Shown: positions 16,560 to 25,162, counted from the first letter of the stretch. The stretch: 49,383 nucleotides of DNA from JAICYJ01 sp045806525 (GCA_045806525.1 JBJMJD010000041.1:1-49383), one strand, 5' to 3'. Program-made: numbers and translations. Notes: generated by a model not told the origin, from the sequence alone.

Positions 16560-16754
16560 TTAGCTCGGGCGGGTGGTCTCGGCGGGCGGGATCGGTGCCG
16601 GCAGCGCAGGAGGCTCGTCGCCGCTGACCGACTGCTTGAACTCGCGGATGCCCTTCCCGAGCGACTTGCCCATCTCGGGCAGGCGCTTGGGGCCGAGCAC
16701 GACCAGCGCGATGATCATCACGATGATCAGCTGGATGGGTGAGACGTCAGGCAT
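16560..16754 (-). CDS. tatA: TatA pore-forming subunit, 64 aa
   Basis: N-terminal membrane helix, then the TatA hallmark VLGPKRLPEMGKSLGKGI and an amphipathic helix ending in a Pro-rich tail. The ATG at 16754 has AGGAG 6-7 nt upstream, one of the few conventional ribosome sites here. It precedes tatC by 4 nt. Confidence 0.93.
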   Translation of the reverse strand: MPDVSPIQLIIVMIIALVVLGPKRLPEMGKSLGKGIREFKQSVSGDEPPALPAPIPPAETTRPS

Positions 16755-16831
16755 GGAACGCTCCTCTGGAGAAGTGGGTGACTGCTGAGCGTTCGGGCGG
16801 CGCTTCGGATCGGTTCGCCGCGCGGCGAGGC

Positions 16832-17599
16832 TTAGGAGCGCTTGCGCGCCTTCCAGATCTCCTCGACCGGCCAGCGGTGCGCCCACTCGACCGGCGCATT
16901 CGGACGGCGGCTGACGGCATCGGCCGCAGGGCGCACCTCGATCAGGTCCTCGACCTCGAAGCCGGTGCTGCGCAGCAGCCGGATCATGTCGCCGTAGCCG
17001 ATGTGGAACTCCACGGAGGTGTCATCCGGCCACTCGAAGCGGTGCATGCCGAAGTAGTCGCGAAGCAGCCGGTCGGTGGCCGCCTCGCTCTCGAGGTCGG
17101 GCGTGCACAGCATGTGGATGGTGCCGTTCACCAGGTAGATCAGCTGTCCGCCCGGGCGCAGCAGGCGCGACGCCTCCGGGATCCAGCGGTAGGGGTCACA
17201 CCAGATGCTGGCGCCGTACTCCGAGATCGCCAGATCGAAGCTGTTGTCCGGAAACGGCGTCTGCTCGGCGTTGCCCAGGTGCAACGGGAACTCGAGGCCG
17301 AACTCCTGCTGGTAGCGGCGGGCGGTCTCGAGCTGGGCCGGTGAGTTGTCGATTCCGACCGGTCGCGCACCGCGGCGCGCCAGCCAGGCCGACACGTAGG
17401 CGGTGCCGCAGCCGAGCTCGATCGCGTCGAGACCGTCCAGCCGCCGTGGCAGCACGCCCAGGTGGGCGTCGGGCACGTCGAAGATGCCCCAGGAGGGCGT
17501 GTCGCTGGCCCATGCGCGGTGGCCGGGCTCGACGTACTGGGGGGCGTAGCGGTCCCAGACCTCGCGGTTTCGCCGGACGTGGTCGGGCAGGTCGCTCAT
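16832..17599 (-). CDS. Class I SAM-dependent methyltransferase
   Basis: 255 aa. Motif I is IELGCGTAYVSAWLARRG with the acidic residue in GIDNS closing the SAM pocket; FDLAISEYGAS gives motif IV and LLRPGGQLIYL motif VI. The N-terminal VRRNREVWDRYAPQYVE is the usual methyltransferase-11/25 lead-in. Substrate unknown. I chose the ATG at 17599 (MSDLPDH); the ATG at 17611 adds four residues and neither has a ribosome site. It diverges from the sigma factor gene across a 194-nt region with a large hairpin. Confidence 0.85.
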   Translation of the reverse strand: MSDLPDHVRRNREVWDRYAPQYVEPGHRAWASDTPSWGIFDVPDAHLGVLPRRLDGLDAIELGCGTAYVSAWLARRGARPVGIDNSPAQLETARRYQQEFGLEFPLHLGNAEQTPFPDNSFDLAISEYGASIWCDPYRWIPEASRLLRPGGQLIYLVNGTIHMLCTPDLESEAATDRLLRDYFGMHRFEWPDDTSVEFHIGYGDMIRLLRSTGFEVEDLIEVRPAADAVSRRPNAPVEWAHRWPVEEIWKARKRS

Positions 17600-17683
17600 G
17601 GCGGGAACCATGCCAGATCCGAGCGCTCCGCGAGCAGCCCTCGCGTGCGATTCCTGCGGTTTCTATGGCAAAGATCACCCGAT

Positions 17684-17714
17684 CGAGTGAGCGGGGTTGC
17701 CCGCCTGTCACTCG
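17684..17714. other. Strong hairpin upstream of the ECF sigma gene
   Basis: CGAGTGA + GCGGG, loop GTTG, CCCGC, a 3-nt bulge, TCACTCG: twelve paired bases. It lies in a divergent intergenic region 80 nt before the sigma start and has no T-run, so it is more likely an operator or a leader structure than a terminator. Confidence 0.5.
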
Positions 17715-17793
17715 TCCCGGTCGCGCTGCATGCCGATACCAAGGAACGACGGCAGGAGCCATCCGCAGACGGGTTCTCGGAGAGTGTGACCAC

Positions 17794-18420
17794 ATGCAGG
17801 CACAGGATTCCCGCTACGCCGCGCGGCTCGCCGCGCTGTATGAGTCTCATGCGACGGACGTGTTCCGCTATGCCCTGCATCTCACCGGCAGGCGGGAGGA
17901 CGCCGAGGACGTCGTCCAGTTCGTCTTCCTGCAGGCGTTCGGGACACTCGAGACAGGCACCGAGCTGTTGCATCCGCGCAGATGGCTGATCAAGGCGGCG
18001 AAGCACCGGTCGCTGAACATGCTGCGTGACCGCCGGGAGGCATCGATGGCGGGACACGAGCCGCCCGTGGCAGCCCGCGTTCAGCCCGGCCCGGAGCAAG
18101 CGGAGGCGCTTGCGAGCGTTCGATCGATGCTCTGGGCGCTCCCGGAGAGTCAGCACCAGGCGTTCGTCCTGCGGCACTGGAGCGGCCTTTCCCAGGATGA
18201 GATCGCGGATGTTCTGGGCACGACTCCGGGAGCCGTCGAGTCGCTCCTGATCCGCGCCCGCAGGACGCTGCTGGAGGGCCGCGACCAGGTCAGGAGCGAG
18301 TGCGCGCGGGTGCGCGACCGCCTCGTCCAGGGACTGGCGCCCACCCTGGACGAGCGGTCACACATCGCCGGCTGCCGGCGCTGCCGAACGGCGCAGGCGC
18401 GGCTGCTGCGCGCGTCGTAG
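17794..18420 (+). CDS. ECF sigma factor with C-terminal zinc-finger tail
   Basis: 208 aa. Region 2 is at about 10-80 (LYESHATDVFRYALHLTG... EDAEDVVQFVFLQAF) and region 4 at about 108-160 (SQDEIADVLGTTPGAVESLL, the -35 recognition helix). Beyond region 4 a 45-residue tail contains H190-x3-C194-x2-C197, the H-x3-C-x2-C zinc signature normally found in anti-sigma factors (ZAS). No separate anti-sigma gene adjoins it; the next gene converges. So activity may be controlled by metal or redox state of the tail. The ATG at 17794 is the first in-frame start after the intergenic hairpin. Confidence 0.85.
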   Translation: MQAQDSRYAARLAALYESHATDVFRYALHLTGRREDAEDVVQFVFLQAFGTLETGTELLHPRRWLIKAAKHRSLNMLRDRREASMAGHEPPVAARVQPGPEQAEALASVRSMLWALPESQHQAFVLRHWSGLSQDEIADVLGTTPGAVESLLIRARRTLLEGRDQVRSECARVRDRLVQGLAPTLDERSHIAGCRRCRTAQARLLRAS

Positions 18421-18434
18421 TTCGCGTCCGCGCT

Positions 18435-18965
18435 TCAGTAGCCGTATCCGCCACCGCCGCTGGACGAGCTCGAGGACGACGTCCCCAGCGTGGCCGCCTT
18501 CCAGACGCCGACGTCCTTGAAGCCGTTGCCTGACGCGTCACCGGGCGCCTTGTCGCCGGTGAACGTGTAGAGCGGCCGGCCGTGCCAGGTGACCTGGGTG
18601 GCGCCGGTGTCCGGCCGGGTGACGGTGCCCAGCTGGCCCGCGCCGGTCGGCATGCTGCCCGTGGCCACCGTCAGCGGGTGCCACAGCGACAGGCACGATG
18701 CGCTGCCGCCCGGGATCTTCGAGCTCATGGTGCAGATGAAGCGGCCGCCTCGCTCGGCGGACAGCGTGTACAGGGTCATGCCCGTGTGGCTCACCAGCAC
18801 GCTCGTGCCGAGCTTGGTGTTGTTCGCGCTTTGCACCGTGGTGGTGGCCGAGCCGCCTCCGCCACCCCCACCGTCGCTCGTGCCCGCGGCTGACATCGAG
18901 CCGCAGCCGGCGGCCAGCGCCACCGCGGACACCAGCCCGACCAGCGTTCCAATTCGCATGTTCAT
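18435..18965 (-). CDS. Lipoprotein with COG4315-type repeats
   Basis: 176 aa. A signal peptide with lipobox LAAGC makes C21 the lipidation site, used by an Lgt such as that at 35961-36881. A Gly-rich linker leads to two copies of the Lipoprotein_15 repeat: GMTLYTLSAERGG...C and GRPLYTFTGDKAPGD, family hallmarks being a Y-x-[FWY]-x2-D core. The C-terminus is a Ser/Gly run ending in GYGY. These lipoproteins are common in actinobacteria, with no firm function. The ATG at 18965 has GAGGTG 5 nt upstream. It converges with the sigma factor gene. Confidence 0.85.
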   Translation of the reverse strand: MNMRIGTLVGLVSAVALAAGCGSMSAAGTSDGGGGGGGSATTTVQSANNTKLGTSVLVSHTGMTLYTLSAERGGRFICTMSSKIPGGSASCLSLWHPLTVATGSMPTGAGQLGTVTRPDTGATQVTWHGRPLYTFTGDKAPGDASGNGFKDVGVWKAATLGTSSSSSSSGGGGYGY

Positions 18966-19150
18966 GATTGCACCTCGGTATCGGATGTGGTTTTCGTGAT
19001 ACCTGGGGGTACGCGGCAGCGGGGGTCGCGGGATTGTGTGGCAGCACGCAAACCGGACACGGCCCGTGGGCGTACGGACGCCCTGATCCGCGAGGCCCGA
19101 CGCCTGGCCGATGGTGAGCATGGCTGACGTGAAGGGTCGCGCGCCGCTCC

Positions 19151-19156
19151 TATAGT
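19151..19156 (+). promoter_or_regulatory. -10 box TATAGT, 6 nt before GTG 19163
   Basis: Good TANNNT match 6 nt from the glycosyltransferase start; identical to the TATAGT before 13501. Confidence 0.5.
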
Positions 19157-19162
19157 TGCGTC

Positions 19163-20794
19163 GTGGAAAGCGACCTGGCGCCTCCGAGCGAAGCGGGTGC
19201 GACCGGCGAGCCTGCACCGGCGAGGGGCATCTCTCTGCGGCAGGCCGCCGCACCGCTGACCGCTGCGACCGCGGTTGCCTGCGTGGCGCTGCTCGGCGCC
19301 GTCCTCATCTCGCGACTGAACTCCCGAGGCATCGCCCTCACCCCCGATTCGTTCAGGTACCTCGGGATGGCTCGCACGCTGGCCGACGGGCATGGCTATG
19401 CGAGCCCGTTCGGACCGGCCGGCCTGCCGCCCGAGACGGGCTTCCCACCGCTCTACCCGACGCTGCTGGCCGCCGCCGACCTGGTCGGAGTCAGCGTCCT
19501 TCGCTGGGCGGCCTGGATCAACGCGGCAGCCTTCGCGGCGCTGATCGCGCTCGTCGCCGCCATGGTGTACGACCTGTCGCGCTCGGCGCTGGCGACGGTG
19601 CTGGGGGCCGCGCTGACGCTCACGTTCGTGCCGCTGCTCGACGTCTACGTGCACGTCTGGTCGGAGCCGGTGTACCTGGTCTGGCAGGTGCTGGCGCTGT
19701 GGATGCTGTCGCGCTACAACGCCCGCGGCCCCCGGAGCGACCTGACCATCGCCGGGGTAGCCGCGGGCCTCGGCGCGCTCACGCGCTACGCGGGGCTGGC
19801 GCTGCTGCCGGCCGGGCTGATCGTGCTCCTGGCGGCACGGCGTCGGCCGCTCCGCGCGCGCCTGGTCGACTGCGCTGCCTACACGGCGATCAGCGCCATC
19901 CCGTTAGGTCTGTGGCTGCTGCGAAACACGCTGGAGGCCAGCTCAACGACCGGTCGTACCGTCTCCTACCGCCAGGTCCACTCGGAGCGCATCCACCGGG
20001 CGTGGAATACCATCTCGGGCTGGATCGACGTGCTGCGGCTGGGCTCGCCGGCAGGCCTCTGGTGGCTGGTCGCCCTGCTCGCGGTCGCGCTTGCCATTGG
20101 TCTGGTCTGGTATCGCAGCTTCGACGGTCTTCGAAACGACGCCGGCTGGGGCCTCGTCGTTGCCGTCGTGTTCGTGGTCGTTTATCTCGTCTTCGTGTGG
20201 GTGAGTGTCGCAGTTGCCGCGAAGGGCGTGCACTTCAACGACCGCATCCTGTCGCCACTGATGCTGGGGCTGATTCTGGCCGGGATGATGGCGGGCCAGG
20301 TCAGCTGGTCGGCCTCGCCCGCCCGCTTCGCGGTGCCGGCGCTGCTGGGCCTGGCCGCCGTGGTGGGAGTCGTGCACGCCGGCCGCCTGGAGCGGGATGT
20401 CGTGCGTGTGTCCGGATCACACCAGCCGTTCTACGTGCGGTGGCGAAGCTCCCCGCTGATCTCGCAGGTGGAGGCGCTGCCGCCCGCGACGGTCGTGTAC
20501 TCGAACCTGGCCGGACCGCTGTGGGAGGTGACGGGGCGACACGTGCGCGGGCTGCCCGACCCGCGCCTGCCTGCGGGCGGGGGTGCCAACCCGCACTACA
20601 CCGCGCAGCTGCGGTCAACGCGCCGCGAGCTCGCGCGAAACCACGGCGTCGTCGTCGACATCACCGGCAAGCTCAGCCGCTACCTCACCGCCCGCGGCCA
20701 CTGGCCGCCGCCCGCCGAGCTTGCCCCGCAGCTGGGGCTGGCGGTACCCAAGGGCGCGGGCGGCGACGCGATACTCCGGCCCGGCAACCAGTGA
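19163..20794 (+). CDS. GT-C fold membrane glycosyltransferase (ArnT/PMT-like)
   Basis: 543 aa with about ten to twelve membrane segments. After the first segment comes TPDSFRYLGMARTLADGHG, the acidic extracytoplasmic loop (D62) and the aromatic/Gly pattern of PMT and ArnT-type transferases that use polyprenyl-phosphate sugars. GFPPLYPTLLA follows as usual. The C-terminal roughly 130 residues form a soluble extracytoplasmic domain. The acceptor is unknown, perhaps a cell-surface polymer or protein. The GTG start is fixed by TATAGT 6 nt upstream. Confidence 0.75.
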   Translation: MESDLAPPSEAGATGEPAPARGISLRQAAAPLTAATAVACVALLGAVLISRLNSRGIALTPDSFRYLGMARTLADGHGYASPFGPAGLPPETGFPPLYPTLLAAADLVGVSVLRWAAWINAAAFAALIALVAAMVYDLSRSALATVLGAALTLTFVPLLDVYVHVWSEPVYLVWQVLALWMLSRYNARGPRSDLTIAGVAAGLGALTRYAGLALLPAGLIVLLAARRRPLRARLVDCAAYTAISAIPLGLWLLRNTLEASSTTGRTVSYRQVHSERIHRAWNTISGWIDVLRLGSPAGLWWLVALLAVALAIGLVWYRSFDGLRNDAGWGLVVAVVFVVVYLVFVWVSVAVAAKGVHFNDRILSPLMLGLILAGMMAGQVSWSASPARFAVPALLGLAAVVGVVHAGRLERDVVRVSGSHQPFYVRWRSSPLISQVEALPPATVVYSNLAGPLWEVTGRHVRGLPDPRLPAGGGANPHYTAQLRSTRRELARNHGVVVDITGKLSRYLTARGHWPPPAELAPQLGLAVPKGAGGDAILRPGNQ

Positions 20795-20838
20795 GCCGTG
20801 GGTCGCCGCGAACACCCTTGACTCCGAAGAAGCATCCA

Positions 20839-20922
20839 TGCCCGGGACAGGATTCGAACCTGTGTGACCTTTCGGCCAGAGGATTTTAAGTCCCCCGCGT
20901 CTACCAACTCCGCCACCCGGGC
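20839..20922 (-). tRNA. tRNA-Leu (anticodon TAA)
   Basis: On the minus strand: acceptor GCCCGGG/CCCGGGC, D-arm, anticodon loop ACTTAAAATC with TAA, a long class II variable arm (TGGCCGAAAGGTCA) and T-arm CAGGTTCGAATCCTG. Discriminator A is at 20839. CCA is not encoded. Confidence 0.95.
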
Positions 20923-20952
20923 TGGGCGTGACGATACCGCCACGCGAGCGGA

Positions 20953-21861
20953 TCAGGAGGCCTGGTCGGCCGCCTCGAGCGCGGCGCCGTGCAGGATGTC
21001 GCGCTCGGAGACGGTCAGGCGCTCGGCACCGAGGTGATGCATCAGCTCCGCGAGGATCGCGGTTCCGGCCACGATCGTGGATGCCCGCTCCGGCATCAGC
21101 CCACGCACCTGACGGCGCTCCTCCAGCGGCACTGCCGCCAGCCGCTGGAGCTGCGCCGCGACCGCCTCTGCCGACAGCTCGTGCCCGTCGACCCGCTCCG
21201 GGATCTCCTCGTCGAGTCCGAGGTCGATCGTCGCCAGTGTGGTGATCGTGCCCGCCACGCCGATCAGCGAGCCCGCCGGCACGTCGCCGGGCAGCATCCC
21301 GGCCGCTTCGCGCCGCAAGGCCGCGACCTCCTCTGCCGTTGGCGGATCGCTGTGCAGGTGCCGCTCGCTCATCCGCACGCAGCCCAGGTTCAGGCTGACC
21401 GCGAAGTCGACCCGGCCATCGTCGCCCGCGATCAGCTCCGTGCTGCCGCCACCGATGTCGCAGACGACGACGGCCCCGGAAAGCGTCCGTCCGGAGACGA
21501 CGCCGCGGAGCGTCAGCCGCGCCTCCTGCTCGCCGGTCAGCACCCGGGTGCGCACACCGCAGCGCTGCTCCAGGCGCTGCATGAACTCGGCACCGTTGGC
21601 CGCGTCGCGGACGGCGCTGGTCGCCACCGCCAGCGGCGTGGACGCGTCCAGCTCGCGCGACCGTTCCGCGTACCTGGCGACGCACGTCTCGACCCGCTGC
21701 ATGGACGCCTCGGCCAGCTCCCCGTCTGCGTCCACCCGGTCGCCCAGCCGAGTGATCTCGAGCAGCCGCTCCACCTCGCGCAGTGCCCCGCCGTCCGCAT
21801 CGGCGACCAGCAGCCTCGTCGAGTTGGTGCCGATGTCGATGGCGGCGACGCGCACGGTCAC
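20953..21861 (-). CDS. ppx: Exopolyphosphatase / pppGpp phosphohydrolase
   Basis: 302 aa, short single-module Ppx/GppA of the ASKHA fold. IDIGTNSTRLLV is the phosphate-1 loop, DIGGGSTELI the phosphate-2 loop, and GVAGTITTLA the adenosine-site-like motif. It removes terminal phosphate from polyphosphate or pppGpp; family sequence alone does not separate the two. The GTG at 21861 overlaps the upstream gene's stop by 4 nt (GTGA); a second GTG two codons later is possible. It ends 30 nt before tRNA-Leu on the same strand. Confidence 0.9.
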   Translation of the reverse strand: MTVRVAAIDIGTNSTRLLVADADGGALREVERLLEITRLGDRVDADGELAEASMQRVETCVARYAERSRELDASTPLAVATSAVRDAANGAEFMQRLEQRCGVRTRVLTGEQEARLTLRGVVSGRTLSGAVVVCDIGGGSTELIAGDDGRVDFAVSLNLGCVRMSERHLHSDPPTAEEVAALRREAAGMLPGDVPAGSLIGVAGTITTLATIDLGLDEEIPERVDGHELSAEAVAAQLQRLAAVPLEERRQVRGLMPERASTIVAGTAILAELMHHLGAERLTVSERDILHGAALEAADQAS

Positions 21862-22166
21862 TTGGTCATGAAGAAGCTGCGGGCGCTCGTCAGCTGGCGG
21901 CGCACGGCGTCCAGCGAGCGGTACAGCACCACGAACTCGGCGATCGAGACCTGCAGCCGCGCCAGTGCCTCCTGCAGCACGTGCTGCCGCTGTTGCAGCT
22001 CTTCGAGCTTGGCAGGGAGCAGGTCGAGCTGTGACGCCGCCATGTAGCGGTCCACCTCCGCCTGTGCGGCCTTGGCGGACGCCGCCAGGCGGCGCCCGCG
22101 CAGGACCACCCAGACCGAAGTGGCCACGACGACGACCAGCCAGAGGATGATCAGGGCAAGCAGCAC
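21858..22166 (-). CDS. Membrane-anchored coiled-coil protein, 102 aa
   Basis: One N-terminal membrane helix (about 2-22) with a short outside end, then Arg-Arg and a cytoplasmic helical region (30-90) rich in Leu, Gln and Glu that looks like coiled coil. I do not recognise a family. It is coupled to ppx by a 4-nt overlap. The GTG start at 22166 is placed by TAGAGT 6 nt upstream, so the two-gene unit is leaderless. Confidence 0.6.
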   Translation of the reverse strand: MLLALIILWLVVVVATSVWVVLRGRRLAASAKAAQAEVDRYMAASQLDLLPAKLEELQQRQHVLQEALARLQVSIAEFVVLYRSLDAVRRQLTSARSFFMTK

Positions 22167-22172
22167 GGGGCA

Positions 22173-22178
22173 ACTCTA
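22173..22178 (-). promoter_or_regulatory. -10 box TAGAGT, 6 nt before GTG 22166
   Basis: Minus-strand TANNNT for the coiled-coil/ppx operon. It diverges from the tRNA promoter at 22195. Confidence 0.5.
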
Positions 22179-22194
22179 CCAATGCCCGCTGTGG

Positions 22195-22200
22195 TAAAAT
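22195..22200 (+). promoter_or_regulatory. -10 box TAAAAT of the initiator tRNA gene
   Basis: Close to TATAAT and 12 nt before the mature tRNA 5' end. The AT-rich string stands out in this GC-rich DNA. Confidence 0.6.
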
Positions 22201-22212
22201 CCGATGCATCGG

Positions 22213-22286
<74 letters not shown>

Positions 22287-22293
22287 CCTCCAC

Positions 22294-22319
22294 GGGGCCT
22301 CCGCATACGCGGGGGCCTC
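22294..22319 (+). terminator. Hairpin downstream of tRNA-fMet
   Basis: GGGGCCTCCGC, loop ATAC, GCGGGGGCCTC: an 11-position stem with nine matches and G-T wobble possibilities, 7 nt after the tRNA. No long T-run, but the position fits a terminator. Confidence 0.5.
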
Positions 22320-22341
22320 GTCAGTTAAGCGCCGCTGCGCC

Positions 22342-23205
22342 TCAGTCGTCGGGCAGCACCGCCATCACGATCGCGGATGCCGGGCCTCCCAGCCGCATGT
22401 CGCACCGGGCGCTGATCAGCGCGTAGGCCTGGAACGGGTCGATCCCCCGCTCGTCGACCAGGTGGTCGTAGGCCTGGTCCAGCGCCAGCGCGTGTGCGTC
22501 ATCAAAGCTCTCGGCGATGCCGAGGAAGAACGTCTCCCCGCCGCGGCGGAGACGCGGGAATCGCAGCGCCATCCGCGGCTCCAGGCCGATTCGAAGCGTC
22601 GCCTGGCCGGCCGCCTCGAGGCTGACCGATGTCGGCTCAGCGGTGCCCATGGCGGCGTGTAGGTCGCCCATGCTGAGCAGGCCGCCGGCCACGTTCACCG
22701 GCAGGTACACGGTCGTCCCCGGCTCCATCTCGCGCAGGTCCATGTTGCCGCCGAACGGGTAGGCGGGCTCGAAGGTCGAGCCGGTGCCGTCGGCCGGCGC
22801 GGTGCCGATGCAGCCGATCATCGGCCGCAGCGGCACCCGCTGCGCACCGATCTGGGCGTGGCCGTCGGCCAGCGGAGTCTGGATGGCTCGCTGCTCGTCG
22901 GTACGGTGGCCGAGGCCGCCGAACCCCGGCAGCCACACCGACCAAGCCCGGCGCACCTGCACGTCCAGCACCTCGATCCGCAACGCGTCACCGGGCGCCG
23001 CACCGCGCACGCTGACCGGCCCGGTCACTCGGTTGAAGTTCGGCAGGCCGATCGCGTCCACCGATTCGCCGTCGGCCAGCCGGGCGTATGCGACGTCGCT
23101 GGTCTCGAACGTGACGGTGTCGCCCGGGTCGACCTCGAGCGCCGGCGGGATCGACGCGTCGAAGCTGACCTGGAACGTCTCCGCGGACAGCGTGTGCTCG
23201 GCCAT
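22342..23205 (-). CDS. Acetamidase/formamidase-family protein
   Basis: 287 aa, matching FmdA/AmdA length. It shows family landmarks: an early VDPGDTVTFET, RGAAPGDALRIEVLDV, RPMIGCIGTAP, then GGNMDLREMEPGTTVYLPVNV and GGLLSMGDLHAAMG. Relatives hydrolyse acetamide or formamide to the acid plus ammonia in the cytoplasm; substrate preference is not readable here. TAGATT lies 6 nt before the ATG. No urea or amide transporter adjoins it, so its role may be salvage of small amides. Confidence 0.88.
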   Translation of the reverse strand: MAEHTLSAETFQVSFDASIPPALEVDPGDTVTFETSDVAYARLADGESVDAIGLPNFNRVTGPVSVRGAAPGDALRIEVLDVQVRRAWSVWLPGFGGLGHRTDEQRAIQTPLADGHAQIGAQRVPLRPMIGCIGTAPADGTGSTFEPAYPFGGNMDLREMEPGTTVYLPVNVAGGLLSMGDLHAAMGTAEPTSVSLEAAGQATLRIGLEPRMALRFPRLRRGGETFFLGIAESFDDAHALALDQAYDHLVDERGIDPFQAYALISARCDMRLGGPASAIVMAVLPDD

Positions 23206-23211
23206 TGCACG

Positions 23212-23217
23212 AATCTA
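23212..23217 (-). promoter_or_regulatory. -10 box TAGATT, 6 nt before ATG 23205
   Basis: Minus-strand TANNNT immediately upstream of the acetamidase-family gene; no ribosome site between. Confidence 0.5.
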
Positions 23218-23239
23218 GCAGCCGCCCGCCCTCGTGTCG

Positions 23240-24685
23240 CTAGCCGTCGACCAGCAGGCCCTGCAGCGGGCCGAGCAGCCGCGCGGAGCGACGCGAGGCG
23301 CCGTCGATGCGGGTGATGCGGTGGGTCATCGGCCGGCCGGCACGGCGGCGCTGGAACTGATCCTCGCACCTCGGCCGCCAGACCCGGTCGATCAGTTCGG
23401 TGGCGTCGCCGGAGGCCTCGGCCACCGAGCACTCCAGGTGCTCCGCCCAGAGCCTGTGACGGGTCGCAGCTGCCAGCTCGGCGTCGTCCGTGACAAGGGC
23501 AGCCTCGGTGTCGTTGAACATGGAGTGGTCGTTGAGGTTGGCCGAGCCGACGATCAGCAGCCGATCGTCGATCACCCCGACCTTGGCATGGACGTAGATC
23601 AGGTCGTCGACCGATCCCGCCGGCGCGTACAGCGAACAGGCCAGCACCCGGCCGGCGCCAGCGTCGGCGTTGATCAGCTCGGCCAGAGCGCCGCGCGTGT
23701 CGTCGGAGCCGCCCTTGGGGTGGCCCGGCAGCACGAGCAGCATCCGGAACCCGTCGTGCGGCGGATGGCGGAGCTTCTCGGCCAGCAGTGCGACGATCTC
23801 CGGCGACCACAGGTACTGCGACTCGATATAGATCAGTCGCTCGGCCGAGCGGATGGCGCGCACGTACGTCTCCAGGACGCCGAACGATCCCTGGCGCAGG
23901 CCGTCGTACACGTGCTCCGGGACGGTGCGGACGAGCTGAACGGTGGAGGAGCCGGTGGCAGGAGCAGGCCCGCCGCCGGCGAGCCGCTCGCCGGTGACCT
24001 CTCGCCAGCGCAGGGCGAAGTGCTCGGCCACGTCGGCGACCACCGGGCCCGCCACGACGGACGTGACATCGTGCCAGCCGATGGCTGCGCGCGCCGGGTG
24101 CCGCGAGCTGTCGCGGCGATCACCCGACAGCGACGTCAGGTCGATGCCACCGACGAACGCCTCCCGGCCGTCGATCACGATCGTCTTTTCGTGGTGGCAG
24201 TGGAGCGGCCGTTCGCGCGGGTCGAGCTCACACCGCACCCGCCCCGCCGCCACCAGCTGGTCGCGGGTCTTACGCGCCATCCGCCGCGAAGGGCGGAATA
24301 GGGGCACCGGCGCGCCCGCCCACAGAAGCACGCGGACATCGACTCGCTCGGCCAGCTCGGCGAGCAGGTTGCGCACCACCACCGGGACGGAGCCGTCACG
24401 CATCACGAAGTCGGGCGAGAGAAACCAGCCGGTGATGTGCACGTACTCGGTGGCCCGCTCCAGTGCGTCGATCATCCGGTCGAAGGCCTGCTCGCCGTCG
24501 ATCAGCAACTCCAGCTTGTTGCCGGTTTGCGGCTGAAATGCGTCCGCTGCCCAGCCGCCGGCGGGGGCGTCGAGGGCAGCGTTACCCAGCCGCGACAGAC
24601 GCCGGCGATGGTGTGCCTGTACGGCCGCCGAGACCGCGTCCCCGACACGAGTGTCGATGGCCTCGGCGGCGTCTCGAAACCGCAT
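23240..24685 (-). CDS. Phospholipase D / cardiolipin synthase-family protein
   Basis: 481 aa with both HKD motifs intact: H165-x-K167-x4-D172 followed by GG, and H366-x-K368-x4-D373 followed by GSANLND. These form the bipartite active site that uses a phosphohistidine intermediate to hydrolyse or transfer phosphatidyl groups. There is no signal peptide and no N-terminal membrane helix, so it is less like classical cardiolipin synthase and more like soluble PLD-type enzymes. It follows a small membrane protein gene by 12 nt, probably in one operon. Confidence 0.88.
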   Translation of the reverse strand: MRFRDAAEAIDTRVGDAVSAAVQAHHRRRLSRLGNAALDAPAGGWAADAFQPQTGNKLELLIDGEQAFDRMIDALERATEYVHITGWFLSPDFVMRDGSVPVVVRNLLAELAERVDVRVLLWAGAPVPLFRPSRRMARKTRDQLVAAGRVRCELDPRERPLHCHHEKTIVIDGREAFVGGIDLTSLSGDRRDSSRHPARAAIGWHDVTSVVAGPVVADVAEHFALRWREVTGERLAGGGPAPATGSSTVQLVRTVPEHVYDGLRQGSFGVLETYVRAIRSAERLIYIESQYLWSPEIVALLAEKLRHPPHDGFRMLLVLPGHPKGGSDDTRGALAELINADAGAGRVLACSLYAPAGSVDDLIYVHAKVGVIDDRLLIVGSANLNDHSMFNDTEAALVTDDAELAAATRHRLWAEHLECSVAEASGDATELIDRVWRPRCEDQFQRRRAGRPMTHRITRIDGASRRSARLLGPLQGLLVDG

Positions 24686-24697
24686 CAGCGCCTGCGC

Positions 24698-25054
24698 TCA
24701 GCGCTCGGCGTCTGCTCGCGGAGCATCCTCTGTGTCAGCTGACCGGTCGACGTCAGGGTCGATCTCGTCGGCCATGTTCATATGCTCCTGGGCGCTTTCG
24801 CGCTCCTGGCTGGCCCGGGCCGCCGTGTCCTCGGCTTCGAGCCGTGCGCGCTCAGCCCGCGCCGCCTTCTCGTCGGCCTCGAGCTTGGCCGCCTCGGCGC
24901 TGCGGTTGCGCGAAACTGCCTCTTCGCGATGCGCCTCGGCGGCGGTTCGCCGCATGTCCATCTCGCGCGACCTACGGCGCGACATCAGCGCCACCACAAT
25001 GGCCACCACGACGACCACGACCACGACCAGCACGATCCATCCTGCAGTTGACAC
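24698..25054 (-). CDS. Membrane-anchored charged helical protein, 118 aa
   Basis: N-terminal membrane segment almost entirely of Val/Ile/Ala (about 5-24), then an Arg-rich stop-transfer and a long Ala/Glu/Arg helix (about 35-95) that looks like coiled coil, with an acidic tail. No family recognised. GTG start with AGGAGGA about 7 nt upstream. It lies immediately before the phospholipase D gene and may tether or assist it, which is inference. Confidence 0.6.
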   Translation of the reverse strand: MSTAGWIVLVVVVVVVVAIVVALMSRRRSREMDMRRTAAEAHREEAVSRNRSAEAAKLEADEKAARAERARLEAEDTAARASQERESAQEHMNMADEIDPDVDRSADTEDAPRADAER

Positions 25055-25156
25055 GTCTCATCCTCCTCGTCGGCTGAGGGTTCAAGTACCCGTTGTGACC
25101 TTCGACCAAACGCGGTCCGCCTGCCGCGGGCAATCGGGACGCCCCGGACCGGCGTC

Positions 25157-25162
25157 TATCCT
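25157..25162 (+). promoter_or_regulatory. -10 box TATCCT, 6 nt before ATG 25169
   Basis: TANNNT 6 nt from the fdhD start; leaderless arrangement. Confidence 0.5.

Noticed and set aside
17660..17720. Possible c-di-GMP riboswitch (GGCAAAG string) upstream of the sigma factor
   Set aside because: Only one short string resembles the consensus; the GGGACGCAAAGC core and the second helix are missing.
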